Source of the DNA: Nitrospira sp. SG-bin1
GTDB lineage: Bacteria > Nitrospirota > Nitrospiria > Nitrospirales > Nitrospiraceae
DNA length: 64,000 bases
Direction: 5' to 3'
Assembly: GCA_002083365.1 (NCBI GenBank)
Contig: LVWS01000013.1
Location: 43,923 to 107,922, forward strand
Position 1 is the first letter of the stretch, and the number at the start of each line of letters is the position of its first letter. The notes under the pieces were generated by a model that saw only the letters and a list, made by a program, of their open reading frames with translations, did no database searches and was not told the DNA's origin. Shown here in pieces: positions 17,049-26,016 of the stretch. The translations under genes and the position numbers were made by a program.

Positions 17049-17483
17049 ATGCCGGTTCATCCCTGGATGACTCGGGGGTTTCTTATCGTCAGTCTACTCT
17101 TCTCTCCAACCATGGCTGATGCCCGTGAACCGGAACACGTGTCCATTCAGACATTGCTTTCGCCCCAAGCATCATCCTATCAACGACATATGGTGACCAT
17201 GCACGGTGTCGCGAACAACATCGAGATTATCCCGGCAGCCCCACCGAGACCCAGCAAACAACCATGCCTACTGGTGTATGGCCGAGCGACGTTCACCCTG
17301 GACGATGAGACAGGATCATTACCGGTGGAGGTCTTGGGATCGTGTAGTCCCAATGCACTAGATGTGTTGCCGAAGGAAGGAGAAACAGTACGCCTCACCG
17401 GAACCGTGCATGTCCTAAAGAGTGACCACCCGCGTCACGTGATCGTTCAAGCTGCAACGATTCAGATTCTGGATACGCCATAG
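17049..17483 (+). CDS. secreted OB-fold-like protein, copy 1
   Basis: A 144-residue exported protein of unknown function. The ATG at 17049 follows GGAGGCGAGCTC and opens a signal peptide (GFLIVSLLFSPTMADA). The mature part has the order TLLSPQASSYQRHMVTMHGV, then PCLLVYGRATFTLDDETGSL and RLTGTVHVL. The HMVTxxGVV, DDETGxLPVEVLGxC and VRLTGxV elements look like an OB-fold strand pattern. A paralogue lies 117 bases downstream. The two Cys in the mature part are conserved between copies. Confidence 0.65.
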   Translation: MPVHPWMTRGFLIVSLLFSPTMADAREPEHVSIQTLLSPQASSYQRHMVTMHGVANNIEIIPAAPPRPSKQPCLLVYGRATFTLDDETGSLPVEVLGSCSPNALDVLPKEGETVRLTGTVHVLKSDHPRHVIVQAATIQILDTP

Positions 17484-17600
17484 ACATTACCCTTTCTACT
17501 TAGAACATAGTCCTCACCATTTCCACAGCTTAGACGCGGTAGGGGGTCCTAGCGCCTTCGGGGAAGCGCGATGCTTGGTCACACGGCGTAGACTCCGGCC

Positions 17601-18041
17601 ATGCGTCGGTCTCCCAGCATCAAGCACTTCTCCTTGAGGGTTATGGTCAGCCTGCTTGTCGTTGCAGTCCTGGCAATGGGCTCCAGTGCTGGAGCCTCAG
17701 AGCAGATTACGATCGAGACGCTCCTTTCATGGAATGCGACGAGCTTCCAGCGACATCTCGTGACAGTTGAAGGGGTCGTCAGCGCGATGATTGCCCTTCC
17801 ACCCACCGCAAACACTCGGTGTCGAGTGTTGTATGGTCGAGCTGCCTTCATGATTGACGATGAAACGGGCATCCTACCCGTTGAGATCTTAGGGAATTGC
17901 AATCCGAACGCATATGACGAGTTACCGCAGGACGGTGATCGGGTGCGAGTGACTGGCATTGTGGAGGTGATGAGTACGAACCCGCCACGTCAAGTCCGAA
18001 TCCAGGCCATGAACATTCACATCCTCAGTCCCGCCTATTAA
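17601..18041 (+). CDS. secreted OB-fold-like protein, copy 2
   Basis: A 146-residue exported paralogue of the preceding gene. The signal peptide is VMVSLLVVAVLAMGSSAGA. The mature part aligns along its length with copy 1: TLLSWNATSFQRHLVTVEGV, CRVLYGRAAFMIDDETGILP and VEILGNCNPNAYDELPQDGD, then VRVTGIVEV. The start could also be the ATG at 17643 next to a GAGG sequence. Tandem divergence suggests an old duplication. The OB-fold assignment rests on pattern only. Confidence 0.65.
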   Translation: MRRSPSIKHFSLRVMVSLLVVAVLAMGSSAGASEQITIETLLSWNATSFQRHLVTVEGVVSAMIALPPTANTRCRVLYGRAAFMIDDETGILPVEILGNCNPNAYDELPQDGDRVRVTGIVEVMSTNPPRQVRIQAMNIHILSPAY

Positions 18042-18628
18042 TGCCAACGGACCGATTACCCACCTAGCGATATTCGATGTGGCTTGATGAATCTTGGGGT
18101 GGAGTAGGGTTCGATCTCTGAGCTTCAGCCAGCTGATCCGAACTCCGCTCATCCAGCGCTGAGAACTATCAAACGCACAATTGATCACAGATGCGCGCAA
18201 GGCTTGGGGCGGAACAGAAGCAAGGTCCGAGCCGTGCAGCTTCACCCCGTCGTCCCCATCTTTTGGGGATAACCTTGTGAACAAGTCGAGCGGTGTGCAC
18301 GAGTCAGCGCTAATCATGGCTTGTTCTACACATTGCCTACTTTTTAGGCATCTGCACCCGATTCACGTTCTCAGTTCCGATTAATCTTTGATGTTCTCGG
18401 AAGGACGCCTGTCGTCATCTCTCGTGTCGAGAGTGGAAAGGAAGGAGGGAACTGGGAAAGCGTGCCTCGGTGGGGCTCAGTGGTTCGAAAAAAAAGAGCC
18501 TGGTGCTTCAGCGCATCTAGCAATACGTATCCTCACGTATTATCCTGGTGAGGTGGGCTGTATGCCCGATGAGGACCTTATTACTTATCATACCGTAGTA
18601 TCTGCAACGGAAGGGGTCATACGGACCT
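18042..18628 (+). other. 587-bp stretch without a convincing gene
   Basis: No ORF here has protein-like composition supported by a start signal. An 89-codon frame at 18388-18657 has no visible ribosome-binding site and no recognisable motif. The stretch separates the mutagenesis/OB-fold part from the conjugation genes. Confidence 0.5.
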
Positions 18629-18721
18629 ATGGCGCTTTCGGGCCAAGAGGATTATAACGCCGGGAACAACGACGCGATGACCAGTCCAAACAGTGACAGC
18701 GAGGACCAAGTGCCATGTTGA
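18629..18721 (+). CDS. possible 30-residue peptide overlapping the next gene
   Basis: A short acidic ORF (MALSGQEDYNAGNN then DAMTSPNSDSEDQVPC) ends in TGA at 18719-18721, seven bases into the next gene, whose ATG is at 18715. The overlap would allow translational coupling. The ribosome-binding site (GGAAGGGG) is rather far from the ATG. Low confidence; it may be only a leader. Confidence 0.3.
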   Translation: MALSGQEDYNAGNNDAMTSPNSDSEDQVPC

Positions 18722-19041
18722 GCGTGGGATCCGAGCGGAGTCGGCGGATCACGGAGCGGGTCAGAGAGAAGCAGACCATCTTGTGTGCCGGACACGCCTT
18801 TCTGAGCCATCTCGCAAAGATGACCCCAGTGATACGAACGACCGTTTGGGTGCTGGGTCCCAAGCGGTATCACGTGAGCCTCCGTCTGAAAACCCATCCG
18901 CATGACTGGTATGTCGCGACCGCCAGAGCGACGGACCGTCCGAGAACCTTCGTCCGACTCGATGTGGCCACACAGTATGCGCATCGGCTGTCCAAGGCGC
19001 CCACCGTCGTGGTCGAGTTCAACGGCCTTCTCCGCAAGTAG
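18715..19041 (+). CDS. hypothetical protein ahead of the virB operon
   Basis: A 108-residue basic, soluble protein, not recognised. It opens with MLSVGSERSRRITERVREKQ and has a single Cys (TILCAGHAFLSH). Codon use resembles the conjugation genes and it reads in their direction. It precedes a hairpin at 19108-19130 and a promoter candidate at 19239-19267. A transfer-related role is guessed from position only. Confidence 0.5.
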   Translation: MLSVGSERSRRITERVREKQTILCAGHAFLSHLAKMTPVIRTTVWVLGPKRYHVSLRLKTHPHDWYVATARATDRPRTFVRLDVATQYAHRLSKAPTVVVEFNGLLRK

Positions 19042-19107
19042 CCCCATCCATTGCGTCCGTTCCCTCACCGCCACCCACACCTTGCGAGTTCCTGACCCGT
19101 CGCGAGT

Positions 19108-19130
19108 TCCCGTTCTGGCATAGAACGGGA
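19108..19130 (+). terminator. 9-bp perfect hairpin upstream of virB
   Basis: The arms TCCCGTTCT (19108-19116) and AGAACGGGA (19122-19130) enclose GGCAT. It is followed by GAAGTATTTT. It lies 67 bases after the hypothetical gene and would insulate the virB operon from upstream transcription. Confidence 0.5.
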
Positions 19131-19238
19131 GAAGTATTTTCCGTTCGACAAACTTACATATTTGTACATCGCGCGGTGATGCGCAAAATTCAATGGCTTG
19201 CGACGCGACACGGGAGGATCCCTTACTACATTTATGAG

Positions 19239-19267
19239 TTGACAGCAGGAAGGTGACTCGGTACAAG
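19239..19267 (+). promoter_or_regulatory. promoter candidate for the virB operon
   Basis: A consensus -35 TTGACA (19239-19244) is followed after 17 bp by TACAAG (19262-19267), a mediocre -10. It lies about 100 bases before virB1, within a gene-free stretch (19131-19370). Confidence 0.4.
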
Positions 19268-19370
19268 GCAAAACCACCAGCCGTGCAAGTAGATTCGAGC
19301 GCGTTCATGGCAATCGATGAGGAGCGTCGGTGAAGACACCCGTGTGCGGTGACAGGAAGGATGACACACG

Positions 19371-19886
19371 ATGTTAGATCTCGCCGCAGAGGTTCAACGG
19401 TGCGCGGTCGAAGTGCATGAGCGGACCATGATGAAGATCGTGGCCGTGGAATCCGCCGGAAACCCGTACGCCATTGGCGTCGTGGGTGGCCACCTGGAAC
19501 GGCAGCCTCGGTCGAAGCGCGAGGCAGTGGTCACCGTGCAGCAGCTGGAACGAGATGGATGGAACTATTCCGTGGGTCTCGCGCAGGTCAATAAACACAA
19601 CTTTCGTCGCTTCGGATTGACCGCGCAGTCGGCGTTTGAGCCCTGCACAAACCTGAAAGCCGGAGCGGCCATTCTGAAAGCCTGTTATGAGGCGACGAAA
19701 TCCGGACGCATGACCAAAGCCGAGCAGCAGCGCGCCATCCGGGACGCCCTGAGTTGCTACTACTCGGGGAGTTATATAACCGGCTATCGTCTGGGGTATG
19801 TGCAGAAGGTGGTGTCCGCTGTGCCGATCCTACCGGTAGACAGAAAGGAGGGTGGAAGAGGCAATCGTGGCGAGTTCATACGGTAA
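19371..19886 (+). CDS. virB1: VirB1-like lytic transglycosylase
   Basis: A 171-residue murein-degrading enzyme that opens the peptidoglycan for the secretion channel. The catalytic Glu is in VAVESAGNPYAIGVVG; SVGLAQVNKHNF and NLKAGAAILKACY are the other soluble-lytic-transglycosylase motifs, and SCYYSGSY is the C-terminal motif. No clear signal peptide is present at the chosen start (ATG after GGAAGG). It is the first gene of the ordered virB operon. Confidence 0.88.
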   Translation: MLDLAAEVQRCAVEVHERTMMKIVAVESAGNPYAIGVVGGHLERQPRSKREAVVTVQQLERDGWNYSVGLAQVNKHNFRRFGLTAQSAFEPCTNLKAGAAILKACYEATKSGRMTKAEQQRAIRDALSCYYSGSYITGYRLGYVQKVVSAVPILPVDRKEGGRGNRGEFIR

Positions 19887-19949
19887 AGACAAACTATAGG
19901 TATTGTCAGACAGAGGGTAGTGTTCGTATCTCTCAAGAAGGAGACTGTC

Positions 19950-20294
19950 ATGCTCAACCATCGAGAAGGTTCGGAAAAGTCCGGAGGACGACCACAACGA
20001 GCCGAAGAAACCCTGCGCGGCGTGGTCACCGTCGCGTCTCTCCTAGTCACCATCGGGGTGCTGCTGGTGGCGAGCCCGGCCTATGCGCAGATCAGCAAGC
20101 TCAATTCCGTGGCATCGTCCATCCAAACGGCGTTAGTCAGTGTCGGTGTGAGCCTGTTCACCATCGCGCTGCTGTGGGTTGGCTACAAGATGGCCTTCGA
20201 TGGCGCGCGATGGGCGGATGTGGCCAACATCGTGTACGGGGCGATCTTGGCGGGTGGGGCGGCGGGCATCGCCTCGTTTCTGATGTCCGCGTAA
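19950..20294 (+). CDS. virB2: VirB2-like pilin
   Basis: The major pilus subunit of the type IV secretion system. The ATG at 19950 has AAGGAG in front; the frame extends a little upstream without support. A long N-terminus leads to the signal segment (VVTVASLLVTIGVLLVASPAYA, cut after AYA). The mature pilin has two membrane helices (VSVGVSLFTIALLWVGYKMA; IVYGAILAGGAAGIASFL), the standard VirB2 layout. Length is 114 residues. Confidence 0.88.
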   Translation: MLNHREGSEKSGGRPQRAEETLRGVVTVASLLVTIGVLLVASPAYAQISKLNSVASSIQTALVSVGVSLFTIALLWVGYKMAFDGARWADVANIVYGAILAGGAAGIASFLMSA

Positions 20295-20303
20295 GGCAGC
20301 GCG

Positions 20304-20633
20304 ATGGACGGCTATCGTGATCCCATCTTCAAAGGCTGTACCCGCCCGGCGATGCTAGCCGGTGTGCCGCTCGTGCCCATGGTGCTGGTCATGATCGCGG
20401 CGTTCCTGGCCGGGATGTGGAGCTTCTATTTCATCAGTGGCTATCTCGTGGTCGTCATCGCCCTCAGCACGACCGCCATGATCGTCAGCATGCGAGCCAT
20501 GACGAAGCGCGACGATCAACGACTGCGCCAAGTGCTGCTGCAAGCGCGGATGCGACTCCGGCACCGCACGAGTCGGTCGCTGTGGGGCGCCATCTCCTAT
20601 GGTCCCTTGCACTACAAGGTGAGACGGGGATGA
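20304..20633 (+). CDS. virB3: VirB3-like inner-membrane protein
   Basis: A 109-residue protein with the VirB3 N-terminal motif (DPIFKGCTRPAMLAGVPLVP) and two adjacent membrane segments, then a basic cytoplasmic tail. VirB3 anchors VirB4 and aids pilus assembly. It lies between virB2 (9-base gap) and virB4 (25-base gap). Confidence 0.88.
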   Translation: MDGYRDPIFKGCTRPAMLAGVPLVPMVLVMIAAFLAGMWSFYFISGYLVVVIALSTTAMIVSMRAMTKRDDQRLRQVLLQARMRLRHRTSRSLWGAISYGPLHYKVRRG

Positions 20634-20658
20634 GCCAGCAGACCAGCGCGAGGATGCG

Positions 20659-23130
20659 GTGATTCAGCTGCCGTCGTTCGTCACGAAAGCCGCCACCGGC
20701 CATGTCGCGGGCAGCTCCTCCATCCCCTACGGCACCATCCTCACCGACCATGTCGTGAAGCTGTCCGGTGGCGCAGGGCTATTGGGCACCTGGCGGCTCG
20801 ATGGGATTCCGTTTGAAACGGTGGATGAAGGCGACATCCTCGCACGAAAGGAAGCGCTGCACAATTTTCTTCGCGCCCTGGGCGGCGGGTCGTTTGCGGT
20901 CTGGACCCATAAGATTCGCCGAGTGGTGCATGAACGGCTCCAGGGCGTGGCCGCCAATCCGTTCTGTCGCGAATTATCGGAGCGGTACTATGCCAGCTTC
21001 GAGACGCATCGGCAGATGGCGACCGAGTTATATCTCTCCATTCTCTACCGGCCTCCTCAACAGAAAGGCGTGAATCTCTTTGGCCGCGTCGGCACGAAGC
21101 AGCTCGCGGAGTTGCAACGGCAGGAGCAGGAAGGGCTCGCGGCCTTTGAGGATGTTGCGGAGCAATTGGAAGCGAGCCTCCGTCGGTATGAGCCGGAACG
21201 GTTGGGCACCGTCGAGCGCCATGGTGTCGTGTACTCGCAGCATCTGAGTTTCCTCGCCTATCTGGTCAATGGCGTCTGGGAATCCATTCCGTTACGCCGC
21301 TGCCCCTTGAACACCTATCTCCTGTCGTCTCGTCTTCATTTCTCGGATCGAACCGGCATGGTGGAGATCTGGCATCCGAACGGCACCAGAAAATTTGCCG
21401 GTCTGCTCGATATTCAGGAGTACCCAGGCTTCTCGGAACCCGGCATGACGAACGGCATGCTCTACGGCGACAGTGAATATATCGAGACGCAGTCGTTCTC
21501 CTTTTTGGGAAAGCGCGATGGGTTGAAGTATCTGGAGCGGCAGCGCAATCACTTGATCGCCGGTGAGGATGCGGCGGCCCGCGAGATCGAACAATTCAGT
21601 CAGGCGGCGGAGGATCTGCAATCGGGTCTGATCGACTTGGGCGAGTACCACTATTCGATCGCGCTCTTTGGCTCGTCGCTGGAGGCGGTCACGAAGGCCC
21701 GCGCCCTGGCGCGGGCGACCTTTCAGGACGGACCGGGCTTCAAGATGGCCGTGGTGGATGTCATTCCGGAATGCGCCTGGTTTGCCCAACTGCCCGGGAA
21801 TTGGTGGGTGCGGCCGCGGGAAGCCACCCTCACGACACGCAACTTCGTCTGTCTTAGTCCGTTTCACAATTTCGCGCGCGGCAAGCCCAAGGGCAATCCT
21901 TGGGGCGAGGCCTTGGCACTCTTTCAGACGCCCAGCGGCCAACCCTACTACTTCAACTTCCATTCGTCCCCGACGGACCTCGATTCGCGGGACGAAAAGT
22001 ATCCGGGCAATACCTTCATCTGTGGCGCCACCGGATCCGGCAAGACCGCGTTGGAACTGTTTCTCCTGGCACAGGCCATGAAGTATGCGAAGTGTCGCGC
22101 CATCATGTTCGATAAGGACCGCGGCGCGGAAATCGGCATCCGGGCGATGGGAGGCAAGTACATCGCGCTCCGACGTGGCGAACCGACCGGGTTCAATCCT
22201 TTCCAGGCGGCGATCACCGAAGGCAATATCCAATTTTGTGAACGGCTCGTGGCTCAGCTGGTGAAACATCCGGGCGACCCGGAGCCGCGCCTTTCCGCCA
22301 AAGAATGGACCGATCTGAGCCATGCGGTGCGGACGGTGATGAGTCCGACGGTGCGCCCTGATGTCCGGGGGCTCACGACGGTCTCCCAGAATCTGCCGGC
22401 GACGGGGGAAAACAGTCTGAAGGCGCGCGTGATGAAATGGACGTGGGGTCAGCCGTTGGGCTGGGTGTTCGACAATCCATTCGACACGCACGAGTTCAGG
22501 CACCATGTCCTCTTTGGCTATGACTACACGGAATTTCTCGACGATGCCGACCTCCGCACCCCCATCATCGCCTACCTCCTGCATCTGACCGAACAATTGA
22601 TTACCGGCGATCCCTTCATCTTCTTCATGGAGGAATTCTGGAAACCGCTGCGTGATCCCATGTTCACCGAGTTTTCGCTGAACAAGCTCAAAACGATCCG
22701 GAAGCAATCGGGCCTCGGTGTGTTTGTCACCCAATCTCCCTCCGATGTCGTGGGCCATGAGATCTCCAAGACGATTGTGGAACAGTGCGTGACGCAGATC
22801 TATCTCCCGAACCCGCGCGCCGATCACGATGATTATGTTCAGGGCTTCAAGGTCACTGAGTCGGAGTTTCGGATCATTCGGAATCTGGGCGAAGCGAGCC
22901 GGAAGTTTCTCGTCAAACAGGGGCATCAATCCGCGATTGTGTCGTTTGACCTGGGCGGCATGAGCGACCTGCTGAATGTTATTTCAGGCACCACCGAAAA
23001 CGTCGCGTTGTTAGACCGCATTCGAGAGGACGTAGGCGATGATCCGGCGGCCTGGCTGCCGATTTTCCACGCGCATATCGCGGAACGCAAAGGGTTGATC
23101 GGCACCGTTCAGGGGGAGGTGACCCGGTGA
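20659..23130 (+). CDS. virB4: VirB4 ATPase of the type IV secretion system
   Basis: An 823-residue cytoplasmic ATPase that powers pilus assembly and transfer. Walker A is GATGSGKT at about residues 456-463 and Walker B is IFFMEEFWKPL near 653-660, followed by FVTQSPSDV. The N-terminal CagE/TrbE/VirB4 domain covers roughly residues 150-400. The start is GTG at 20659, since the preceding short frame from an ATG overlapping virB3 ends quickly. The stop overlaps the eexN GTG. Confidence 0.95.
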   Translation: MIQLPSFVTKAATGHVAGSSSIPYGTILTDHVVKLSGGAGLLGTWRLDGIPFETVDEGDILARKEALHNFLRALGGGSFAVWTHKIRRVVHERLQGVAANPFCRELSERYYASFETHRQMATELYLSILYRPPQQKGVNLFGRVGTKQLAELQRQEQEGLAAFEDVAEQLEASLRRYEPERLGTVERHGVVYSQHLSFLAYLVNGVWESIPLRRCPLNTYLLSSRLHFSDRTGMVEIWHPNGTRKFAGLLDIQEYPGFSEPGMTNGMLYGDSEYIETQSFSFLGKRDGLKYLERQRNHLIAGEDAAAREIEQFSQAAEDLQSGLIDLGEYHYSIALFGSSLEAVTKARALARATFQDGPGFKMAVVDVIPECAWFAQLPGNWWVRPREATLTTRNFVCLSPFHNFARGKPKGNPWGEALALFQTPSGQPYYFNFHSSPTDLDSRDEKYPGNTFICGATGSGKTALELFLLAQAMKYAKCRAIMFDKDRGAEIGIRAMGGKYIALRRGEPTGFNPFQAAITEGNIQFCERLVAQLVKHPGDPEPRLSAKEWTDLSHAVRTVMSPTVRPDVRGLTTVSQNLPATGENSLKARVMKWTWGQPLGWVFDNPFDTHEFRHHVLFGYDYTEFLDDADLRTPIIAYLLHLTEQLITGDPFIFFMEEFWKPLRDPMFTEFSLNKLKTIRKQSGLGVFVTQSPSDVVGHEISKTIVEQCVTQIYLPNPRADHDDYVQGFKVTESEFRIIRNLGEASRKFLVKQGHQSAIVSFDLGGMSDLLNVISGTTENVALLDRIREDVGDDPAAWLPIFHAHIAERKGLIGTVQGEVTR

Positions 23131-23426
23131 AGTCCATTCGATCTATGGTGTCCGTACAGAGAAGCCTGTTTGTCATCCTCATGGGACTGAGTCTGCCTGG
23201 TTGCACGAAGGAAGCATTGGATCCCGTTCAGGATGTGCAGTGGTACAAAACGCACGAAGCCGAACGGAAAAGCATGTTGGCGAAATGTCACAACAATCCT
23301 GGCCAGCTGGCTCTCACGCCGAATTGTGTCAATGCGGAGCAAGCGTGGAAAGAAGTCACGGCGACTTCCACCCGATCCTCATTCGACACCATGAAGCCTA
23401 TGACCGCAGAAGAGTTCAAAAAGTGA
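23127..23426 (+). CDS. EexN-like entry-exclusion lipoprotein
   Basis: A 99-residue lipoprotein. The lipobox is LSLPGCTKE. The mature part has the EexN pattern: WYKTHEAERKSMLAKCHNNP then LTPNCVNAEQAW. EexN proteins prevent redundant uptake of the same element. It is located between virB4 and virB6, a common position. The GTG start overlaps the virB4 stop, so it is probably translationally coupled. Confidence 0.75.
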   Translation: MKSIRSMVSVQRSLFVILMGLSLPGCTKEALDPVQDVQWYKTHEAERKSMLAKCHNNPGQLALTPNCVNAEQAWKEVTATSTRSSFDTMKPMTAEEFKK

Positions 23427-23450
23427 CGTGATTATCAGGGGCATTAGTGT

Positions 23451-24500
23451 ATGGGTGTAGCCACTTGGTTGGAAAATTCCGTCAATGCGGCGATGGCCAC
23501 GTACGTCGTCACGTATAGCGACGCCGTCATTGCGGTGTTTACACCGGTTGTCCTGACCGTGTTGGGCATCTATGTTTTTTGGACTGGTTATCAAGTCATG
23601 AGTGGGCTCGTCGAGGATTCCTTGGGAGCCGTGTTCCGACGCTGGTTGCGGTACGCCATCATTTCGGGAATCGCGTTGAACGGCCCGGTCTACCGGTCCA
23701 TCGTCCAAGATGGCTTGGAAGGCATTCAAGGAGCCTTCGGAACTGCCCTGGGAGCAGGACCGACGGTCGGTAGCGCTGTTGATGGCATGCTGGATCCATT
23801 TATTGCCATGGCCAATACCTTATGGAGTACCGCCATGACGGGCCTCTTGTGGCCGGCATTTAATCTCTTATTCGCCGGATTCTTCTATTCGGTTGCCGGA
23901 TCGCTCATGGCAATCGTGTCCCTCTGTTTGGCGCTCATCGCGAAGATCATTCTCTCTGTGCTTTTCGCAATCGGCCCAGTCTTTCTGTTCTGTGCCTTAT
24001 TCCCGACGACTCAGCGATATGCGGAAAATTGGCTCATGACAGCATTTGGAGCCGTATTCACCAATGTGATGCTCGTAGCGAGCATTACAGTCCTCACGTC
24101 TATTACACGTGTGGCCTGTCAGCATGCCTTAACGAATTATGGAGGGCCAAATCCAGTCTCCGACTCTATTGGTGTCCTCTTAGTGTCCGCCAGTTGTGCC
24201 TACATCTTGATGCACGCTCAGTCGGTGGCCTCCGGACTGGCTGGCGGTCTTGCCATCGGCAATCTTGGGAACGAGGTCGGACGACCGATGGCCGGAGGCA
24301 TGGGCAAGGCCTTGTGGGGAAGCACGGTCCTCGGCGCTGACATGGCTCGAAGCCTCGCGGCTAGCTGGTCGCGCTTCTTTCCGACCGCCAATCACATGTC
24401 GCAAGGCGCAAAGCATGCGATGACCGCGCTCCCCGCTCCGGGATCTACGCCACCACCGATGTACCAACGCGGACTCATCGAACGACTGCGAAACGGCTGA
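23451..24500 (+). CDS. virB6: VirB6/TrbL-like polytopic channel protein
   Basis: A 349-residue polytopic inner-membrane protein with about six spans (e.g. VIAVFTPVVLTVLGIYVFW; IAKIILSVLFAIGPVFLFCA). The TrbL/VirB6 signature GPVFLFCALFPTTQRYAENW, where the last loop meets the C-terminal spans, is present. The C-terminus is a Gly/Pro-rich cytoplasmic tail. Codon use is slightly more AT-rich than in the flanking virB genes. The ribosome-binding site is weak. Confidence 0.9.
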   Translation: MGVATWLENSVNAAMATYVVTYSDAVIAVFTPVVLTVLGIYVFWTGYQVMSGLVEDSLGAVFRRWLRYAIISGIALNGPVYRSIVQDGLEGIQGAFGTALGAGPTVGSAVDGMLDPFIAMANTLWSTAMTGLLWPAFNLLFAGFFYSVAGSLMAIVSLCLALIAKIILSVLFAIGPVFLFCALFPTTQRYAENWLMTAFGAVFTNVMLVASITVLTSITRVACQHALTNYGGPNPVSDSIGVLLVSASCAYILMHAQSVASGLAGGLAIGNLGNEVGRPMAGGMGKALWGSTVLGADMARSLAASWSRFFPTANHMSQGAKHAMTALPAPGSTPPPMYQRGLIERLRNG

Positions 24501-24514
24501 CAAAGGAGGAGGCC

Positions 24515-25240
24515 ATGGGGAAATGGAAACACAGCGTGCTGGCGACAATCCTGGCTGCGACCATCGTGCTCGGAGGGAGTCTGCCAGCTCGTGCCTCGGG
24601 CATCCCCGTGGTGGATGTGGCGAACCTGGCGCAATCCGTCTTACAGGTCCTGGCGTGGATGCAGCAGATTCAGGACATGAGCTGGCAGTTACAGCGTCAG
24701 CAGCAACAACTGAAAGCCATCACCGGCTCTCGCAATATGGGGAGCTTGCTCCAGAACCTCGGACTGATGGGCATTGTGCCGTACGACGCCAGCCTGGTGT
24801 ACGAAGCGATCCGGATGGGTGGCATCAATGGGTTGTCCCAGGCCGCACGAGTCTTACGGAACAATCGCATGCTGTACAACTGCGCGAACAAGACCGGCGA
24901 GGCTCTGAGAATTTGTCACAACATTCTCAATCAATCGCCGCAGAACCTCGCCAACATCGATGGCGCCTATCAGGTGTTGCTGCGGCGCTCCCAGCAGATC
25001 CGCGACCTCACCACTGCGATCAACAGTTCTGATGATGAGAAGGCCAGTCTGGATCTCATTGCGCGGATCGGCACAGAACAAGCAGCCGTGGCCAATCAGA
25101 CCAATCAATTGCTGACGCTCAAGATGATGGCCGAGGAAAACAAGGAGGCGGCGAGACAAGAGCACATGGAGTACATCCTAAATATGACCTCACCCGAACG
25201 GCCCAGTTCGTTCGCTACGATGCCGCCATGGACGCCCTAG
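24515..25240 (+). CDS. virB5: VirB5/TrbJ-like minor pilin
   Basis: A 241-residue exported protein. A signal peptide (LAATIVLGGSLPARASG) is followed by a long helical domain rich in Gln (WMQQIQDMSWQLQRQQQQLK), typical of VirB5/TrbJ, the pilus tip adhesin. Two Cys (LYNCANKTGEALRICH) probably form a disulphide in the periplasm. AAAGGAGG precedes the ATG. Its end overlaps virB8 by 13 bases. Confidence 0.87.
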   Translation: MGKWKHSVLATILAATIVLGGSLPARASGIPVVDVANLAQSVLQVLAWMQQIQDMSWQLQRQQQQLKAITGSRNMGSLLQNLGLMGIVPYDASLVYEAIRMGGINGLSQAARVLRNNRMLYNCANKTGEALRICHNILNQSPQNLANIDGAYQVLLRRSQQIRDLTTAINSSDDEKASLDLIARIGTEQAAVANQTNQLLTLKMMAEENKEAARQEHMEYILNMTSPERPSSFATMPPWTP

Positions 25241-26016
25241 GACGAAGCGACCACCGCATGATCCCTGAGGCAGCCGATCACACCGTCGTGCGCGCGGGTG
25301 ACCAAGCCCAGTATTTTGCCGATGGAGTGAGCTGGGAACGAAGCGAGAGTATCCGGGCCGCGCAATCGGAGCGGCGGGCCTGGTGGGTCGCGGGGGGAGC
25401 CTGCCTCGTCGCTCTTTGTGCCGTGGTGGGACTTTCGGCGCTAGCACCCCTTAAGCAGACGGTGCCGTACGTCTACGCCGTGGACAAAGCCACCGGGAAT
25501 GTCGAGTTGATGAGCATCGGCGACGAGCGCCTGGTGCAGGACTATCGCACCATTCTGGATAAACATTGGGCGCACAAGTATGTCATCGCGCGGGAGTCCT
25601 ATTATTGGAAACTCCTGCAGCTCGATTACGACACGGTCTTGATGATGAGCAACGATGTGGTGGGCCGCGAGTATGCCAAGCTCTATGACGGCCCGAATGC
25701 CCGAGACCGGAAGCTCGGGTCGACCATCGACATGCGGGTGAAAGTGCTGAGCATTACCCTTGCCCACGACGAACACGGCTCCAAGGCTACGGTGCGGTTT
25801 GAAAAATCGTCCAAGCGGCTCGAGGCCGAAATGCCGGACCCGCCGCAATTCTACGTCGCGACCTTGAGCTACGAGTATCAGCCTTCCATGAAAGGCAAGG
25901 AACAAGAGCTTCTGCTGAATCCTCTGGGCTACAAAGTGACGGCCTGGCGGGTCGATCAAGAACTTTCCACAGCCACTGCGACACCGACCACCGGCTCACC
26001 AGAGGGAACCCCATGA
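25228..26016 (+). CDS. virB8: VirB8 assembly factor
   Basis: A 262-residue bitopic inner-membrane protein. One membrane span (WWVAGGACLVALCAVVGLSA, about residues 51-70) follows a cytoplasmic N-terminus, and the periplasmic NTF2-like domain begins at VPYVYAVDKATG. Conserved VirB8 elements include ESYYWKLLQLDYDTVLMMS. It bridges the inner-membrane complex and VirB9/VirB10. The real start may be the ATG at 25258, since the first ten residues are not needed. Confidence 0.9.
   Translation: MDALGRSDHRMIPEAADHTVVRAGDQAQYFADGVSWERSESIRAAQSERRAWWVAGGACLVALCAVVGLSALAPLKQTVPYVYAVDKATGNVELMSIGDERLVQDYRTILDKHWAHKYVIARESYYWKLLQLDYDTVLMMSNDVVGREYAKLYDGPNARDRKLGSTIDMRVKVLSITLAHDEHGSKATVRFEKSSKRLEAEMPDPPQFYVATLSYEYQPSMKGKEQELLLNPLGYKVTAWRVDQELSTATATPTTGSPEGTP

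Noticed and set aside
21292..22929. 545-codon minus-strand frame opposite virB4
   Set aside because: Long but antisense to virB4, whose Walker motifs are clear; the sequence is His/Arg/Leu-rich without domains, typical of an antisense shadow.
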